A stretch of DNA of 46,679 nt from an uncultured Pelagibacteraceae bacterium (GCA_902556505.1 CACDWM010000007.1:1-46679); one strand, 5' to 3'. Positions 37,104-44,525 are shown, counted from the first letter of the stretch. Translations and numbers: made by a program. Notes: generated from the sequence alone by a model not told the origin.

Positions 37104-38053
37104 AATTTTATTTTATTTAAAGCATTGTTTTTAAAAATATTAGCTTCTTTAATATACCTTCTTACCATTTGCGTTGTTTTGTGACCAGTCATTGCCATAA
37201 TACTTCTTTCATCAGCACCAGATTCTGCTGCAACAGTTGCAAATCCTGATCTTAAACTGTGACCTGAAAAATTTCTATTTTCAATACCAGCTAAATTTAA
37301 ATATTCTTTTATTAACAAGACTACAGATTGATCTGTTAATCTCTTCTCTGTTAAAGAAGACCCTTTAGCAAATCTTCTAAAAATAGGTCCAGAATTGATT
37401 TTAGATACTTTTAGCCATTTCTTAAGATTGCTTACAGGGCAATAAATCTCATTAGTGAAATAGGGTAGACCTTTAGTCATTCCCTCGCCAAATTGATCAG
37501 TTTTTGATCTCTTAATAGTAATTTTTAATCCCTCAGGAACAAATTCTAGATCATTATGATTTATTGAAACTAGTTCACTTCTTCTAAAACCACCACCAAA
37601 TCCAATTAATATAATTGTTTTATCTCTAAGCTTTTTTATTTCTTCATTTTTTTGTTCATTAATTACATCAATTATTGATTTTAAATGATTGATTAATATA
37701 GGTTTTTTACCATTTTGAATACTTCCTTTTACCCTTTTAATTCCCATTAAATTTTCAATGATTATTGGATGTTTGGTATCTAAATAATGGCCTTTTAACT
37801 TATGAACCATGCTGATCGATACTAATCTTCTTCTTAAAGTACTGATTTTAAAATTTTTAGAAAGATGGGTGAGGTAAAAAGAAACAGTTTTAGGTTCTGA
37901 TGGCAATGAATTTAAACCATGTTTAGAACAAAAAGCTCCAAAATCTCTAAAATCTGACTTATAAGCTCTTAAAGTATTCTGCGCCTTAGAACTTTTTAGG
38001 TTATTTATAGTTGCCTCATGGAGTGATTTCAGATCTGTAGTAAGCTCATTCAT
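37100..38053 (-). CDS. Tyrosine recombinase / site-specific integrase
   Basis: A complete tyrosine recombinase of 317 residues. The N-terminal SAM-like core-binding domain is at about 20-105 (NTLRAYKSDFRDFGAFC). The catalytic residues are all present: R157 in GFRRSEL, K184 in KRSKTD, H265 and R268 in HSLRSGF, H291 in GHKTT and the nucleophile Y300 in RRYIKEA. No arm-binding domain is evident, as in simple XerC-like or plasmid/island integrases. It is too unlike the XerC/XerD consensus in context (no conserved neighbour) to be called the dif recombinase. An inverted repeat lies just upstream, and fkbM is coupled downstream. Confidence 0.92.
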   Translation of the reverse strand: MNELTTDLKSLHEATINNLKSSKAQNTLRAYKSDFRDFGAFCSKHGLNSLPSEPKTVSFYLTHLSKNFKISTLRRRLVSISMVHKLKGHYLDTKHPIIIENLMGIKRVKGSIQNGKKPILINHLKSIIDVINEQKNEEIKKLRDKTIILIGFGGGFRRSELVSINHNDLEFVPEGLKITIKRSKTDQFGEGMTKGLPYFTNEIYCPVSNLKKWLKVSKINSGPIFRRFAKGSSLTEKRLTDQSVVLLIKEYLNLAGIENRNFSGHSLRSGFATVAAESGADERSIMAMTGHKTTQMVRRYIKEANIFKNNALNKIKL

Positions 38054-38057
38054 ATAA

Positions 38058-38090
38058 TTACTATTGATAACAATTAATTATCGTTAGTAA
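38058..38090. repeat. Imperfect inverted repeat upstream of the integrase
   Basis: The arms TTACTATTGATAA (38058-38070) and TTATCGTTAGTAA (38078-38090) are inverted copies matching at 11 of 13 positions, with a 7-base spacer CAATTAA. Two 11-13 base arms around 6-8 bases is the geometry of a tyrosine-recombinase crossover site, and the repeat begins five bases before the integrase start codon. It could equally be an operator for autoregulation. Statistical support is limited in AT-rich DNA. Confidence 0.5.
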
Positions 38091-38188
38091 TATATCAAGC
38101 TTTTTTAAATGTCAAATAAAATAATTTATAAATTTTAAGGACAATTAATTACATTGTGAGGAAAACAAGTATGTAATACCATTTAAAG

Positions 38189-38359
38189 ATGGGCATTGAC
38201 GGAGTAATTGAACCGATATATTTTTTAATAACATCTATTGGTTTTGCTATATTGAGCTTTATTAATTATAGAAAATCTGGAAAAACACTTGAAACTATTT
38301 ATCTTTCAATTTTAACTGTTTTCTTTATTATCTGCTTCATTATTTTAAATTTTTATTGA
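38189..38359 (+). CDS. Small two-span membrane protein, 56 residues
   Basis: An ATG at 38189 opens a 57-codon frame ending at TGA 38357-38359. The product MGIDGVIEPIYFLITSIG continues with a hydrophobic segment to about residue 25, a short polar turn (NYRKSGKTLET) and a second hydrophobic segment (about 37-55) ending LNFY. This is a credible two-helix membrane miniprotein. Its last base is the first base of the MGMT-family start codon (TGATG), which argues for coupled translation and real coding. No family is recognised. Confidence 0.6.
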   Translation: MGIDGVIEPIYFLITSIGFAILSFINYRKSGKTLETIYLSILTVFFIICFIILNFY

Positions 38360-38628
38360 TGAAAGGTACTAAATTTCAATTAAAAGTCTGGAATTACCTT
38401 AAAACTATACCAAAAGGCACTGTTAAAACCTATAAACAGGTAGCAATAGCTATAAAAAGCCCTAAATCAGCACGTGCTGTAGCTAATGCATGTGGAAAAA
38501 ACCCTTATGCCCCCAAAATACCATGTCATAGAGTAATTCGGTCTGATGGAGGCCTAGGTGGATACTCAGGTAGAGGTGGAATTAAGACAAAGCTGCATTT
38601 ATTGAGATCTGAAAAAGTTGATATTTAG
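38359..38628 (+). CDS. Minimal MGMT-family protein (alkyltransferase domain only)
   Basis: An 89-residue protein matching only the C-terminal DNA-binding/active-site domain of O6-alkylguanine-DNA alkyltransferases. The start GTKFQLKVWNYLKTIPKGTV, the helix-turn-helix with SARAVANACGKNP and the active-site motif PCHRV at 55-59 (C56) are intact, followed by GGLGGYSGRGGIKTKL. Alkyltransferase-like proteins such as Atl1 and YbaZ have tryptophan in place of this cysteine, so the protein may still accept alkyl groups. The N-terminal domain of Ogt/Ada is absent. I start at the ATG 38359, which overlaps the previous stop by one base, rather than the TTG just before it. Confidence 0.86.
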   Translation: MKGTKFQLKVWNYLKTIPKGTVKTYKQVAIAIKSPKSARAVANACGKNPYAPKIPCHRVIRSDGGLGGYSGRGGIKTKLHLLRSEKVDI

Positions 38629-39166
38629 TGGCTTTTTTGCCCTATTTTATGGTCAAAAACACAAGTAAAATCAATGTTTTTTCAATATTTAAGCGTATTT
38701 TAGCATGAATAGTGTTATGCACCCTTCAGTTGTACTATATATCGAGATATAACAAAATAAAGCACCTCTATGGTCGTTTAAAACACATATTCTAAAACTG
38801 CATTGTTCTATTTTTCAATGTTAAAAAGGATTATTTTAGTGTCTAATTTCAAATAATTTTTTATGAATTTTTGGTCCCCTACCCACATGGTTTAATAAGA
38901 ATTTTGAATTTTGTGTATAATTACTTGAAAAAACTATTGGTAATAAACACTTCTAAGCATAGTGCCTTATTTTCTCATTCAAGCTTGTCATTTTTGGCTT
39001 AGTTTATTTAAAACAGCAGCTATTAATTGTAATTTTCTTGTATAGACTGAATGATTTATTTTAATTTATATTTAATAACATAATTAATTTATACAACAAT
39101 TACAATAGTTTATATGTATATATTAAAGTATTACATTATATAATAGTAAATATTTATTTACTATTA
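38629..39166. other. 538-base gene-free stretch
   Basis: The longest non-coding stretch of the window, between the MGMT-family gene and the EamA gene that ends towards it. Only tiny open frames occur (for example 19 codons from 38650 and 15 from 38705). No tRNA, repeat array or remnant of a known protein was recognised. It contains a weak palindrome TATATCGAGATATA near 38737 and ends in a strong AT-only hairpin. It may hold an untranslated RNA, promoter elements or decayed island DNA; nothing seen decides between these. Confidence 0.6.
39141..39166 (-). terminator. Perfect AT-only inverted repeat after the EamA gene
   Basis: TAATAGTAAATA (39141-39152) and TATTTACTATTA (39155-39166) are exact inverted copies with two bases between, folding as a 10-pair stem with a six-base loop. 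It directly follows the stop codon of the EamA gene, the last gene of the long minus-strand block, so a transcription end or 3' stabilising hairpin is likely. It lacks G-C pairs and a clean U-run, so it is not a textbook terminator. Confidence 0.4.
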
Positions 39167-40015
39167 TTAAGAACGAGTAAGCAAATATTCTCTTCTAGAA
39201 ATATATAAACCACTGAGAACAATAATAAACAAACCTAAATAAGTCCAATTATCAGGTAGCTCATGAAAGAAATAGTAACTAATAAGTATATTTGTAATGA
39301 TCTCTGTATAGCCTAAAGGAGCTAATTTAGAGGCATCAGCGTATCTGAGTGATAATATTAGGAAAAGATGCGCCACAGAGGCTATAAGGCCGATTAAAGC
39401 CATTAAAATCCACTGATTTGACGTAGGATTAACCCAAACTGAGGGCATAAACAAGCTAATTATTATAGTTCCTATCAAACCAGATAGTAAAAGAGTTAAA
39501 AGAGGATTGTCAGAGGTGCTAAGCTTCCTAGTTATAATAAGATAAAATCCATAGCAAATTCCATTACCTAAAGCGGCCATAGTAGCCAAGTTAAGCTCAA
39601 TAAAACCAGGTCTAATTACAATTAAAGTTCCAATAAAACCTAATGATACTGCAGTCCACCTCTTCACCCCTACTTTCTCATTTAAAAAAAATGGAGATAA
39701 GGCTGTAACACAAATTGGAGCAACAAATGCTAAGGTTAAGGCTTTAGGAAGTGAAATTTCCGATATTGCATAAAAGAACAAGTAAGTAGAAAAAACAAAA
39801 ATTAATCCTCTAATTAATTGAAGGGCTGGTTTTTTCGTCCAAACTAATGAATGCCTATAAAAAATAAGCATTAGGGATAATGTAAAGACTACAGTAAAAA
39901 AATATCTTGCCCACGTTATCTGTAAAACATCCATAGATGAGCTTAAATATTTGGCAAAAGCATCCATTACAGGAACAATCATCCAAGCAGATGCATTTAA
40001 AATTATTGCCTTCAT
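39167..40015 (-). CDS. EamA (DMT) family transporter
   Basis: Ten-helix drug/metabolite transporter of 282 residues in two EamA repeats. Typical stretches are VMDAFAKYLSSSMDVLQITWARYFF, RGLIFVFSTYLFFYAISEISLPKALTL (quoted in part; the conserved part is FYAISEISLPKA) and FLNEKVGVKRWTAVSLGFIGTL. Related proteins export or import small metabolites such as amino acids, but this one has no assigned substrate. It is the last gene of the minus-strand block, 16 bases after the AEC transporter, and follows hom, so an amino-acid-related substrate is a reasonable guess. Confidence 0.85.
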   Translation of the reverse strand: MKAIILNASAWMIVPVMDAFAKYLSSSMDVLQITWARYFFTVVFTLSLMLIFYRHSLVWTKKPALQLIRGLIFVFSTYLFFYAISEISLPKALTLAFVAPICVTALSPFFLNEKVGVKRWTAVSLGFIGTLIVIRPGFIELNLATMAALGNGICYGFYLIITRKLSTSDNPLLTLLLSGLIGTIIISLFMPSVWVNPTSNQWILMALIGLIASVAHLFLILSLRYADASKLAPLGYTEIITNILISYYFFHELPDNWTYLGLFIIVLSGLYISRREYLLTRS

Positions 40016-40031
40016 AAAGGAAGGATATCTC

Positions 40032-40931
40032 TTAATAGAAGTATTTTAAAGCAAAGAATAATGTAATCGGAATAGTGAATAAGGACATGATTGTAGATAC
40101 TACAATTGTGCTAGAAATATTATCTACAATTTCTTTAGGAGAATACATGTGCGCAATCAAATAACACAAAATTGCACTAGGCATACAAGATTGAATTAAC
40201 AGAACACCAGCTGGTATACCAGATAAATTAAAAAATTTTATAACAGCAAATCCTATAATAGGACCTAATATTACTCTTCCAAAAGAAGTTATTAATGCAT
40301 CTCTAAAGGAAAATACTTTCATTTGTGTAAGAGCAACACCTAACGACATAAGGATCATTACAATCATTCCGTAAGCTAAAAGCATTACGGTATTTAGTAT
40401 AAATTGAGGAAATGGAATTTCAAAATACAAAAATAGTACTGTTATTAAAATTGCGTAAAATGATGGACTTTTTAATATTGTTTTAAAATCAAAGGCTCTT
40501 TTTGCTAAAAAAATATTTAAAGTAAAGTGGAGTAAAACAATAAGGGATGAAATTGCAGCTGCTATACCCATTCCTAATTCACCATAGGCAAATAAACAAA
40601 TCGGAATACCCATATTTCCAGTATTCGGTAAGATAAAAGTTGGTAATTCACGAATATAATCTTTCTTCATAAGAACAAGAAAAATTAAACCTACAATACC
40701 AAATAATGTTAATAAGATAATTGCGTATCCAAAATATTCACTAAATATCTCAAAAGTTACTCCGCCTGCTGTAATAGCAAAAATAACGAGGGCTGGAGTT
40801 CCAAAATTACCAGCATATGTTGTTATAAATGATGTATCAAAATCTGGATTTTTTTTACCCAAATGATATCCAAGTCCTACTATTAGGAATACTGGAAATA
40901 AAACTTCAAAAAGCTTTAAATATATTTCCAT
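40032..40931 (-). CDS. AEC family transporter
   Basis: Auxin-efflux-carrier type membrane protein (299 residues, about ten helices). The start FEVLFPVFLIVGLGYHLGKK, LPNTGNMGIPICLFAYGELG with the NTGNMG broken-helix motif, and the late LIQSCMPSAILCYLIAHMY are characteristic. Bacterial members move malate or other small organic anions, but the substrate is not predictable from sequence. Its start overlaps the hom stop by one base, so it is translated with homoserine dehydrogenase. Confidence 0.88.
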   Translation of the reverse strand: MEIYLKLFEVLFPVFLIVGLGYHLGKKNPDFDTSFITTYAGNFGTPALVIFAITAGGVTFEIFSEYFGYAIILLTLFGIVGLIFLVLMKKDYIRELPTFILPNTGNMGIPICLFAYGELGMGIAAAISSLIVLLHFTLNIFLAKRAFDFKTILKSPSFYAILITVLFLYFEIPFPQFILNTVMLLAYGMIVMILMSLGVALTQMKVFSFRDALITSFGRVILGPIIGFAVIKFFNLSGIPAGVLLIQSCMPSAILCYLIAHMYSPKEIVDNISSTIVVSTIMSLFTIPITLFFALKYFY

Positions 40932-42223
40932 TAACCAAGCAATCTAATTAATGTTGGTGTTTTTAAAATATTTTTATTTTTTTTGAAAATAGACAAACAA
41001 TTATGAATATTAATATCAGTTGTTTTGTGAGTAATAATAACAATTGTTGCTTTATTATTTTTTTTATCAGGTGTCTGTATCAGCCTTTTAACTGAAATTT
41101 TATATTTAGCTAAACGATTAGTTATTTCAGATAATACACCAGGCTTATCTTTTACCTCGAATCTCAAATATAATGAATTAACATAATTATTTACATTATA
41201 TGGTTTTAAAGATTTAAGCTTAGAAACACTAACACCAAAAGGTTTTTTTATGTTTCCACGCAATATTGATAATAAATCAGAAAGTAATGATGAAGAAGTA
41301 GGACCTGGTCCAGCTCCCTCCCCTTGTAAAACACTTTCTCCAACTGGTTTACCTTGAAGAATAACTGCATTCATTACACCATTCACATTGCCAATATAAG
41401 ATTTTTTACTAACTAAACATGGATGAACGGTTTCAAAAAGATGATTATTCTTTAACTCTGAAATTCCCAACAACTTTATTCTTAAATCTAATTGATTTGC
41501 AATTTTAATATCTTTTAATTCAATGTTTTCTATTCCTTCCATTAAACATTTATGTTTTGAAATTTTACTGTTAAAGGCTAAAGCAGATAAAATCCTAACT
41601 TTTGCAAATGCGTCAAAACCATTTAAGTCTAATTTAGGATTACCAGGTTCGGCATAACCAAGTATCTGTGCTTTTTTTAAAACATCAGCAAAATTCTCAT
41701 TTGAATTTTCCATCTCAGATAAAATATAATTTGAGGTACCGTTCAGAATTCCATAAACCTTTGATATTTTATTTGTTGCTAATCCTTCTTTAATAGATCT
41801 TAATATCGGGATACCTCCAGCAACTGATGCTTCAAATTCCAAATTTACTTTATTTTTTTCCGCAAGTTTTGCTAACTCATTACCGTGTTTTGATATTAAA
41901 GCTTTATTAGGTGTAATAACATGGATTTTACTTTTTAAAGCAGTTTCTACAACTTTTTTAGAAATTCCATCTGATAAACCTATAGCTTCAAACAATATAT
42001 CAATGTTTTTTTTTTTAAAAATTTCTAAAGGATTTTTGTAAAATATTTTTTTATTAACTTTAAATTTTCGTTTTTTATTAATACTTCTTGCAGATACTGC
42101 AACTACATTTATTTTCTTACCTGTTTTAAGCTCAATATCTTTCTTTTTTGTATTTAGTTCGTTTAGCAAATAATTGCCAACCTGACCAAGTCCTACTACT
42201 GCAATATTAATTAATTTACTCAT
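40931..42223 (-). CDS. hom: Homoserine dehydrogenase
   Basis: Reduces aspartate semialdehyde to homoserine, the common precursor of threonine and methionine. The NAD(P) motif GLGQVGNYL is at 11-19, VITPNKALISKHG and EASVAGGIPILRSIKE follow, with GILNGTSNYILSEM and YAEPGNPKLDLNGFDA in the catalytic domain. A C-terminal ACT domain (about 350-425, LRFEVKDKPGVLSEITNRL) suggests feedback control, threonine being the usual effector. The 430 residues are normal for a monofunctional enzyme. It overlaps the small lipoprotein gene by four bases; divergent metY lies 2.4 kb away on the same pathway. Confidence 0.95.
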   Translation of the reverse strand: MSKLINIAVVGLGQVGNYLLNELNTKKKDIELKTGKKINVVAVSARSINKKRKFKVNKKIFYKNPLEIFKKKNIDILFEAIGLSDGISKKVVETALKSKIHVITPNKALISKHGNELAKLAEKNKVNLEFEASVAGGIPILRSIKEGLATNKISKVYGILNGTSNYILSEMENSNENFADVLKKAQILGYAEPGNPKLDLNGFDAFAKVRILSALAFNSKISKHKCLMEGIENIELKDIKIANQLDLRIKLLGISELKNNHLFETVHPCLVSKKSYIGNVNGVMNAVILQGKPVGESVLQGEGAGPGPTSSSLLSDLLSILRGNIKKPFGVSVSKLKSLKPYNVNNYVNSLYLRFEVKDKPGVLSEITNRLAKYKISVKRLIQTPDKKNNKATIVIITHKTTDINIHNCLSIFKKNKNILKTPTLIRLLG

Positions 42224-42447
42224 TTACTTATATCCGGATATTTACTTTTTTTTGTATAGTCATCTATATAAATCTCATATTCCTCTAAAGTCATTGACGT
42301 TATGTCGTCTGCCTTTTTTAATATATGATTTATTTTTTTTTGATTTTTTTTATTTTCAATAGAATTTTCTGTCCAATATTGAGAATCTTTGTTTAAAGAA
42401 CAATTGGCTAATATTAATGAAAAAAAAATTATTATAAATTTTCTCAT
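42220..42447 (-). CDS. Small predicted lipoprotein, 75 residues
   Basis: The N-terminus MRKFIIIFFSLILANCSLN is a typical lipoprotein signal with lipobox LANC (C16). The mature part is about 60 residues, charged and probably helical (YWTENSIENKKNQKKINHIL, then LEEYEIYIDDYTKKSKYPDI). No known family is recognised. It is wedged between argC and hom with four-base overlaps on both sides, which strongly suggests a real gene translated as part of the operon. Function unknown; a cell-envelope role is inferred only from the signal. Confidence 0.75.
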   Translation of the reverse strand: MRKFIIIFFSLILANCSLNKDSQYWTENSIENKKNQKKINHILKKADDITSMTLEEYEIYIDDYTKKSKYPDISK

Positions 42448-43466
42448 TTTAAACCAGTCTTTTCAGGAAAATTAAATTTATTATTTAAATTTTGTACAGC
42501 TTGACCTGCTCCACCCTTAATTAAATTATCGATAGCAGATAGAATGACTATTTTATTACTATATTTAGATTTGCACACAGAAATATAACAGTTATTAGTA
42601 TTTATTACTTCATTGGTGCTTAACAAAGAGTCAGGCTTTAATATTTTTACAAAACTCTCATTTTGATAAAAACTAGTTAATGTTTTTAATACTTTAGTTT
42701 GTGAAATATTGTTTTCTAAATCAACATATATAGTACTCAAAATACCTCTGAACATTGGTGATAAGTGAGGAGTAAAACTAAATTCAAATTTTTTCTTAGT
42801 AAATTTTCTTAACATTTGATCTACTTCAGAATTGTGACGATGATAACCAACTCCATATGCACTTAAAGATTCATATAGATTTTTATCTTTATACTTTTTG
42901 TGAACTCCTCTACCAGCGCCTGAATAACCAGATTTTGAATCAATTATTATATTGTTAAATTTAATTAAATTTTTCTTAAATAAAGGAAATAGAGGAAGCA
43001 ATATTGATGTAGGATAACATCCTGGGCATGAAATAATATTATATTTTTTAATCTCTTTTCTATTAATTTCGGGAAGTAAATAAATACTTTTTTTTATTAA
43101 ATTAGTTGCTCGATGTTTTTGTTTATACCACTTTAAATAATCAGAAGCTTTTTCTAATCTAAAATCTGCAGCAAGATCTATTAGAGTATGATTTTTGCTT
43201 AAATGTTTAGATATATCCTGTGCTTCCCCATTTGGAAGTGCTGTAAAAATAATATTAACGTCTTTTAATAATTTTTTATTAAATTTTAAAATTTTTGGTA
43301 ATTTATGTTTAGATAAAGATTTATCGTAAAATTTTACATGTTTACCCACAGAAGAGTTTCCACAAAGATATTTAATATTAATATATTTGTGTTTAACTAA
43401 TAATTTAATTAATTGAACACCAATATATCCAGTTGATCCAGCAACTAATGCATTAAGCTTAGGCAT
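42444..43466 (-). CDS. argC: N-acetyl-gamma-glutamyl-phosphate reductase
   Basis: Third step of arginine synthesis: reduces N-acetylglutamyl phosphate to the semialdehyde. The NADP motif GSTGYIG is at 10-16, and the catalytic cysteine is C150 in SCPGCYPTS; SGYSGAGRG and the late PHLSPMFRGILSTIYV, carrying the active-site histidine, are present. The 340 residues fit the long (type 1) form. It starts 33 bases after rpsI on the same strand. The rplM-rpsI-argC order is seen in other alphaproteobacteria. Confidence 0.95.
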   Translation of the reverse strand: MPKLNALVAGSTGYIGVQLIKLLVKHKYINIKYLCGNSSVGKHVKFYDKSLSKHKLPKILKFNKKLLKDVNIIFTALPNGEAQDISKHLSKNHTLIDLAADFRLEKASDYLKWYKQKHRATNLIKKSIYLLPEINRKEIKKYNIISCPGCYPTSILLPLFPLFKKNLIKFNNIIIDSKSGYSGAGRGVHKKYKDKNLYESLSAYGVGYHRHNSEVDQMLRKFTKKKFEFSFTPHLSPMFRGILSTIYVDLENNISQTKVLKTLTSFYQNESFVKILKPDSLLSTNEVINTNNCYISVCKSKYSNKIVILSAIDNLIKGGAGQAVQNLNNKFNFPEKTGLK

Positions 43467-43499
43467 TTTTTATTATAACAGTTAAAAATTAAAAAAAAA

Positions 43500-43937
43500 T
43501 TATCTTTTAGAGAATTGGAAGCTTCTTCTAGCTTTTCTTCTACCAGGTTTTTTTCTTTCAACTGCTCTTGAGTCTCTGGTAGTAAGTTTCTCTGTTTTTA
43601 AGGTGGCTTTTAGATTTTCATCAAATAATACTAAAGCTTTTGAAATACCGTGAACCATAGCCCCTGCTTGGCCTGTAGGTCCTCCTCCTTTTACACTACA
43701 TCTTACATCATAATCAGTAGCCTGATTAATAATCTCAAAAGGTCTTGTAATTTGCATTTTATGAGTTTCGTCAGCAAAATAATCACTAAATAATTTACCA
43801 TTTACATAAATTTTACCAGAACCTTTTTTTAACCAAACTTTTGCAATTGATGTTTTTCTTCTACCTGTAGCGTATTTACTATCTTTAAAATCTAATTTTA
43901 ATTTTGGAGATTTTGATGCTGATTGAGTATTTTCCAT
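43500..43937 (-). CDS. rpsI: 30S ribosomal protein S9
   Basis: Ribosomal small-subunit protein whose C-terminal tail reaches the P-site tRNA. The 145 residues show YATGRRKTSIAKVWLKKGSG, the GGGPTGQAGAMVHGISKAL core and the tail KKPGRRKARRSFQFSKR, ending in the universally conserved SKR. An N-terminal extension of about 20 residues is usual in alphaproteobacteria. Its start lies one base after the rplM stop, the standard rplM-rpsI pair. Confidence 0.97.
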   Translation of the reverse strand: MENTQSASKSPKLKLDFKDSKYATGRRKTSIAKVWLKKGSGKIYVNGKLFSDYFADETHKMQITRPFEIINQATDYDVRCSVKGGGPTGQAGAMVHGISKALVLFDENLKATLKTEKLTTRDSRAVERKKPGRRKARRSFQFSKR

Positions 43938-43938
43938 C

Positions 43939-44397
43939 TTAGTTTCTAGCTATATTTTTACTGTTTAATTTATCTAACTCTATTACAGTCGGATTTTGTG
44001 CTGAATGCGGGTGTTCATTTCCTGCATAAATTTTTAATTTTGTTAATTGTTTTCTCCCCAATACTCCACTTGGTAACATTCTTTTAACTGCCATTTTTAA
44101 AGTTTCTCCAGGTTTTTTTTCATGAAGTTTCTCAGGTGTTGTAATTTTAATTCCACCTGGATGACCAGTGTGTCTGTAATATTTTTTATCTTGAAATTTT
44201 TTTCCAGTAAATTTTGCTTGTTCAATATTTTTAACAACAACAAAGTCACCATCATCCATATGAGGTGTGTATGTTGTTTTATTCTTACCTCTTATGATGT
44301 TTGAAACAACAGTTGCTAATCTACCAACAACTGCATTTTTGGCATCTATTTCATACCATGATGATGTTACTTGATCTTTTTTTACGAATTTTGTCAT
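43939..44397 (-). CDS. rplM: 50S ribosomal protein L13
   Basis: Early-assembly protein of the large subunit. Motifs are WYEIDAKNAVVGRLATVVS, RGKNKTTYTPHMDDGDFVVV, KKYYRHTGHPGGIK and AVKRMLPSGVLGRKQL. I choose the ATG at 44397 (starting MTKFVKKDQV), which gives 152 residues and lines up with other L13 proteins. The longer frame from 44454 would add 19 residues outside the family and would run through the likely promoter. rpsI follows after one base. Confidence 0.93.
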   Translation of the reverse strand: MTKFVKKDQVTSSWYEIDAKNAVVGRLATVVSNIIRGKNKTTYTPHMDDGDFVVVKNIEQAKFTGKKFQDKKYYRHTGHPGGIKITTPEKLHEKKPGETLKMAVKRMLPSGVLGRKQLTKLKIYAGNEHPHSAQNPTVIELDKLNSKNIARN

Positions 44398-44407
44398 TGT
44401 GCCAGGA

Positions 44408-44435
44408 TTAATACTATTAAATAATTCAAAGTCAA
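44408..44435 (-). promoter_or_regulatory. Candidate promoter of the rplM-rpsI block
   Basis: On the minus strand, TTGACT (44435-44430), a 16-base spacer and TATTAA (44413-44408) make a good promoter match. Initiation would fall near 44401, only a few bases before the rplM ATG at 44397, implying a leaderless or nearly leaderless message and arguing against the upstream start at 44454. Not tested experimentally. Confidence 0.42.
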
Positions 44436-44475
44436 TTTTATATTTAGCTTGCAAAATGGTGCTATTCTGTTAGAA

Positions 44476-44525
44476 ATCACTTGCCGATTTGATCCTATTG
44501 CGGGCATATAACTGCTAAAAAGGAA
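44476..44525 (+). promoter_or_regulatory. SAM-II riboswitch aptamer upstream of metY
   Basis: The segment has the order and conserved bases of a SAM-II aptamer: stem P1 TGCC (44482-44485) with GGCA (44503-44506), loop GATTTGATCCTATTG, and the 3' tail GCTAAAAAGGA. TCCT (44493-44496) can pair with AGGA (44521-44524) as a pseudoknot. SAM-II binds S-adenosylmethionine and turns down methionine-pathway genes. A possible -10 TATTCT (44463-44468) would start the RNA right before the aptamer. Pairings were drawn by hand. Confidence 0.8.

Larger units (their letters stand above)
29983..38053. other. Putative surface-glycan genomic island with integrase
   Basis: Between tRNA-Glu and an integrase lie glycosyltransferases, a polysaccharide deacetylase, two methyltransferases, Gmd and an SDR. 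The genes are unusually rich in A and Lys/Asn codons: for example 34741-34800 holds 7 G or C in 60, against 28 in 60 at 45361-45420 in metY. A tRNA at one side, an integrase at the other, cell-surface content and deviating composition are the usual signs of an island. I found no direct repeat of the tRNA 3' end near the integrase, so the borders are approximate and acquisition by integration is inference. Confidence 0.5.

Noticed and set aside
37100..38053. Calling the integrase XerC or XerD
   Set aside because: All catalytic residues fit the superfamily, but the island context and coupling to fkbM do not match the chromosomal dif recombinases, and the sequence lacks features I would use to choose either symbol.
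38735..38752. Palindrome TATATCGAGATATA as an operator
   Set aside because: Six-base arms made almost only of A and T are expected by chance at this composition, and no gene start is close by.
38054..39166. A duplicated 3' end of tRNA-Glu as an island attachment site
   Set aside because: I looked for the TTCGATTCCCC and AGGGACC segments beyond the integrase and found none. The similar GGTCCCCTAC at 38874 is too short and out of order.
44398..44454. A 19-residue N-terminal extension of L13
   Set aside because: The extra residues do not fit the L13 family and the best promoter match lies inside this stretch.
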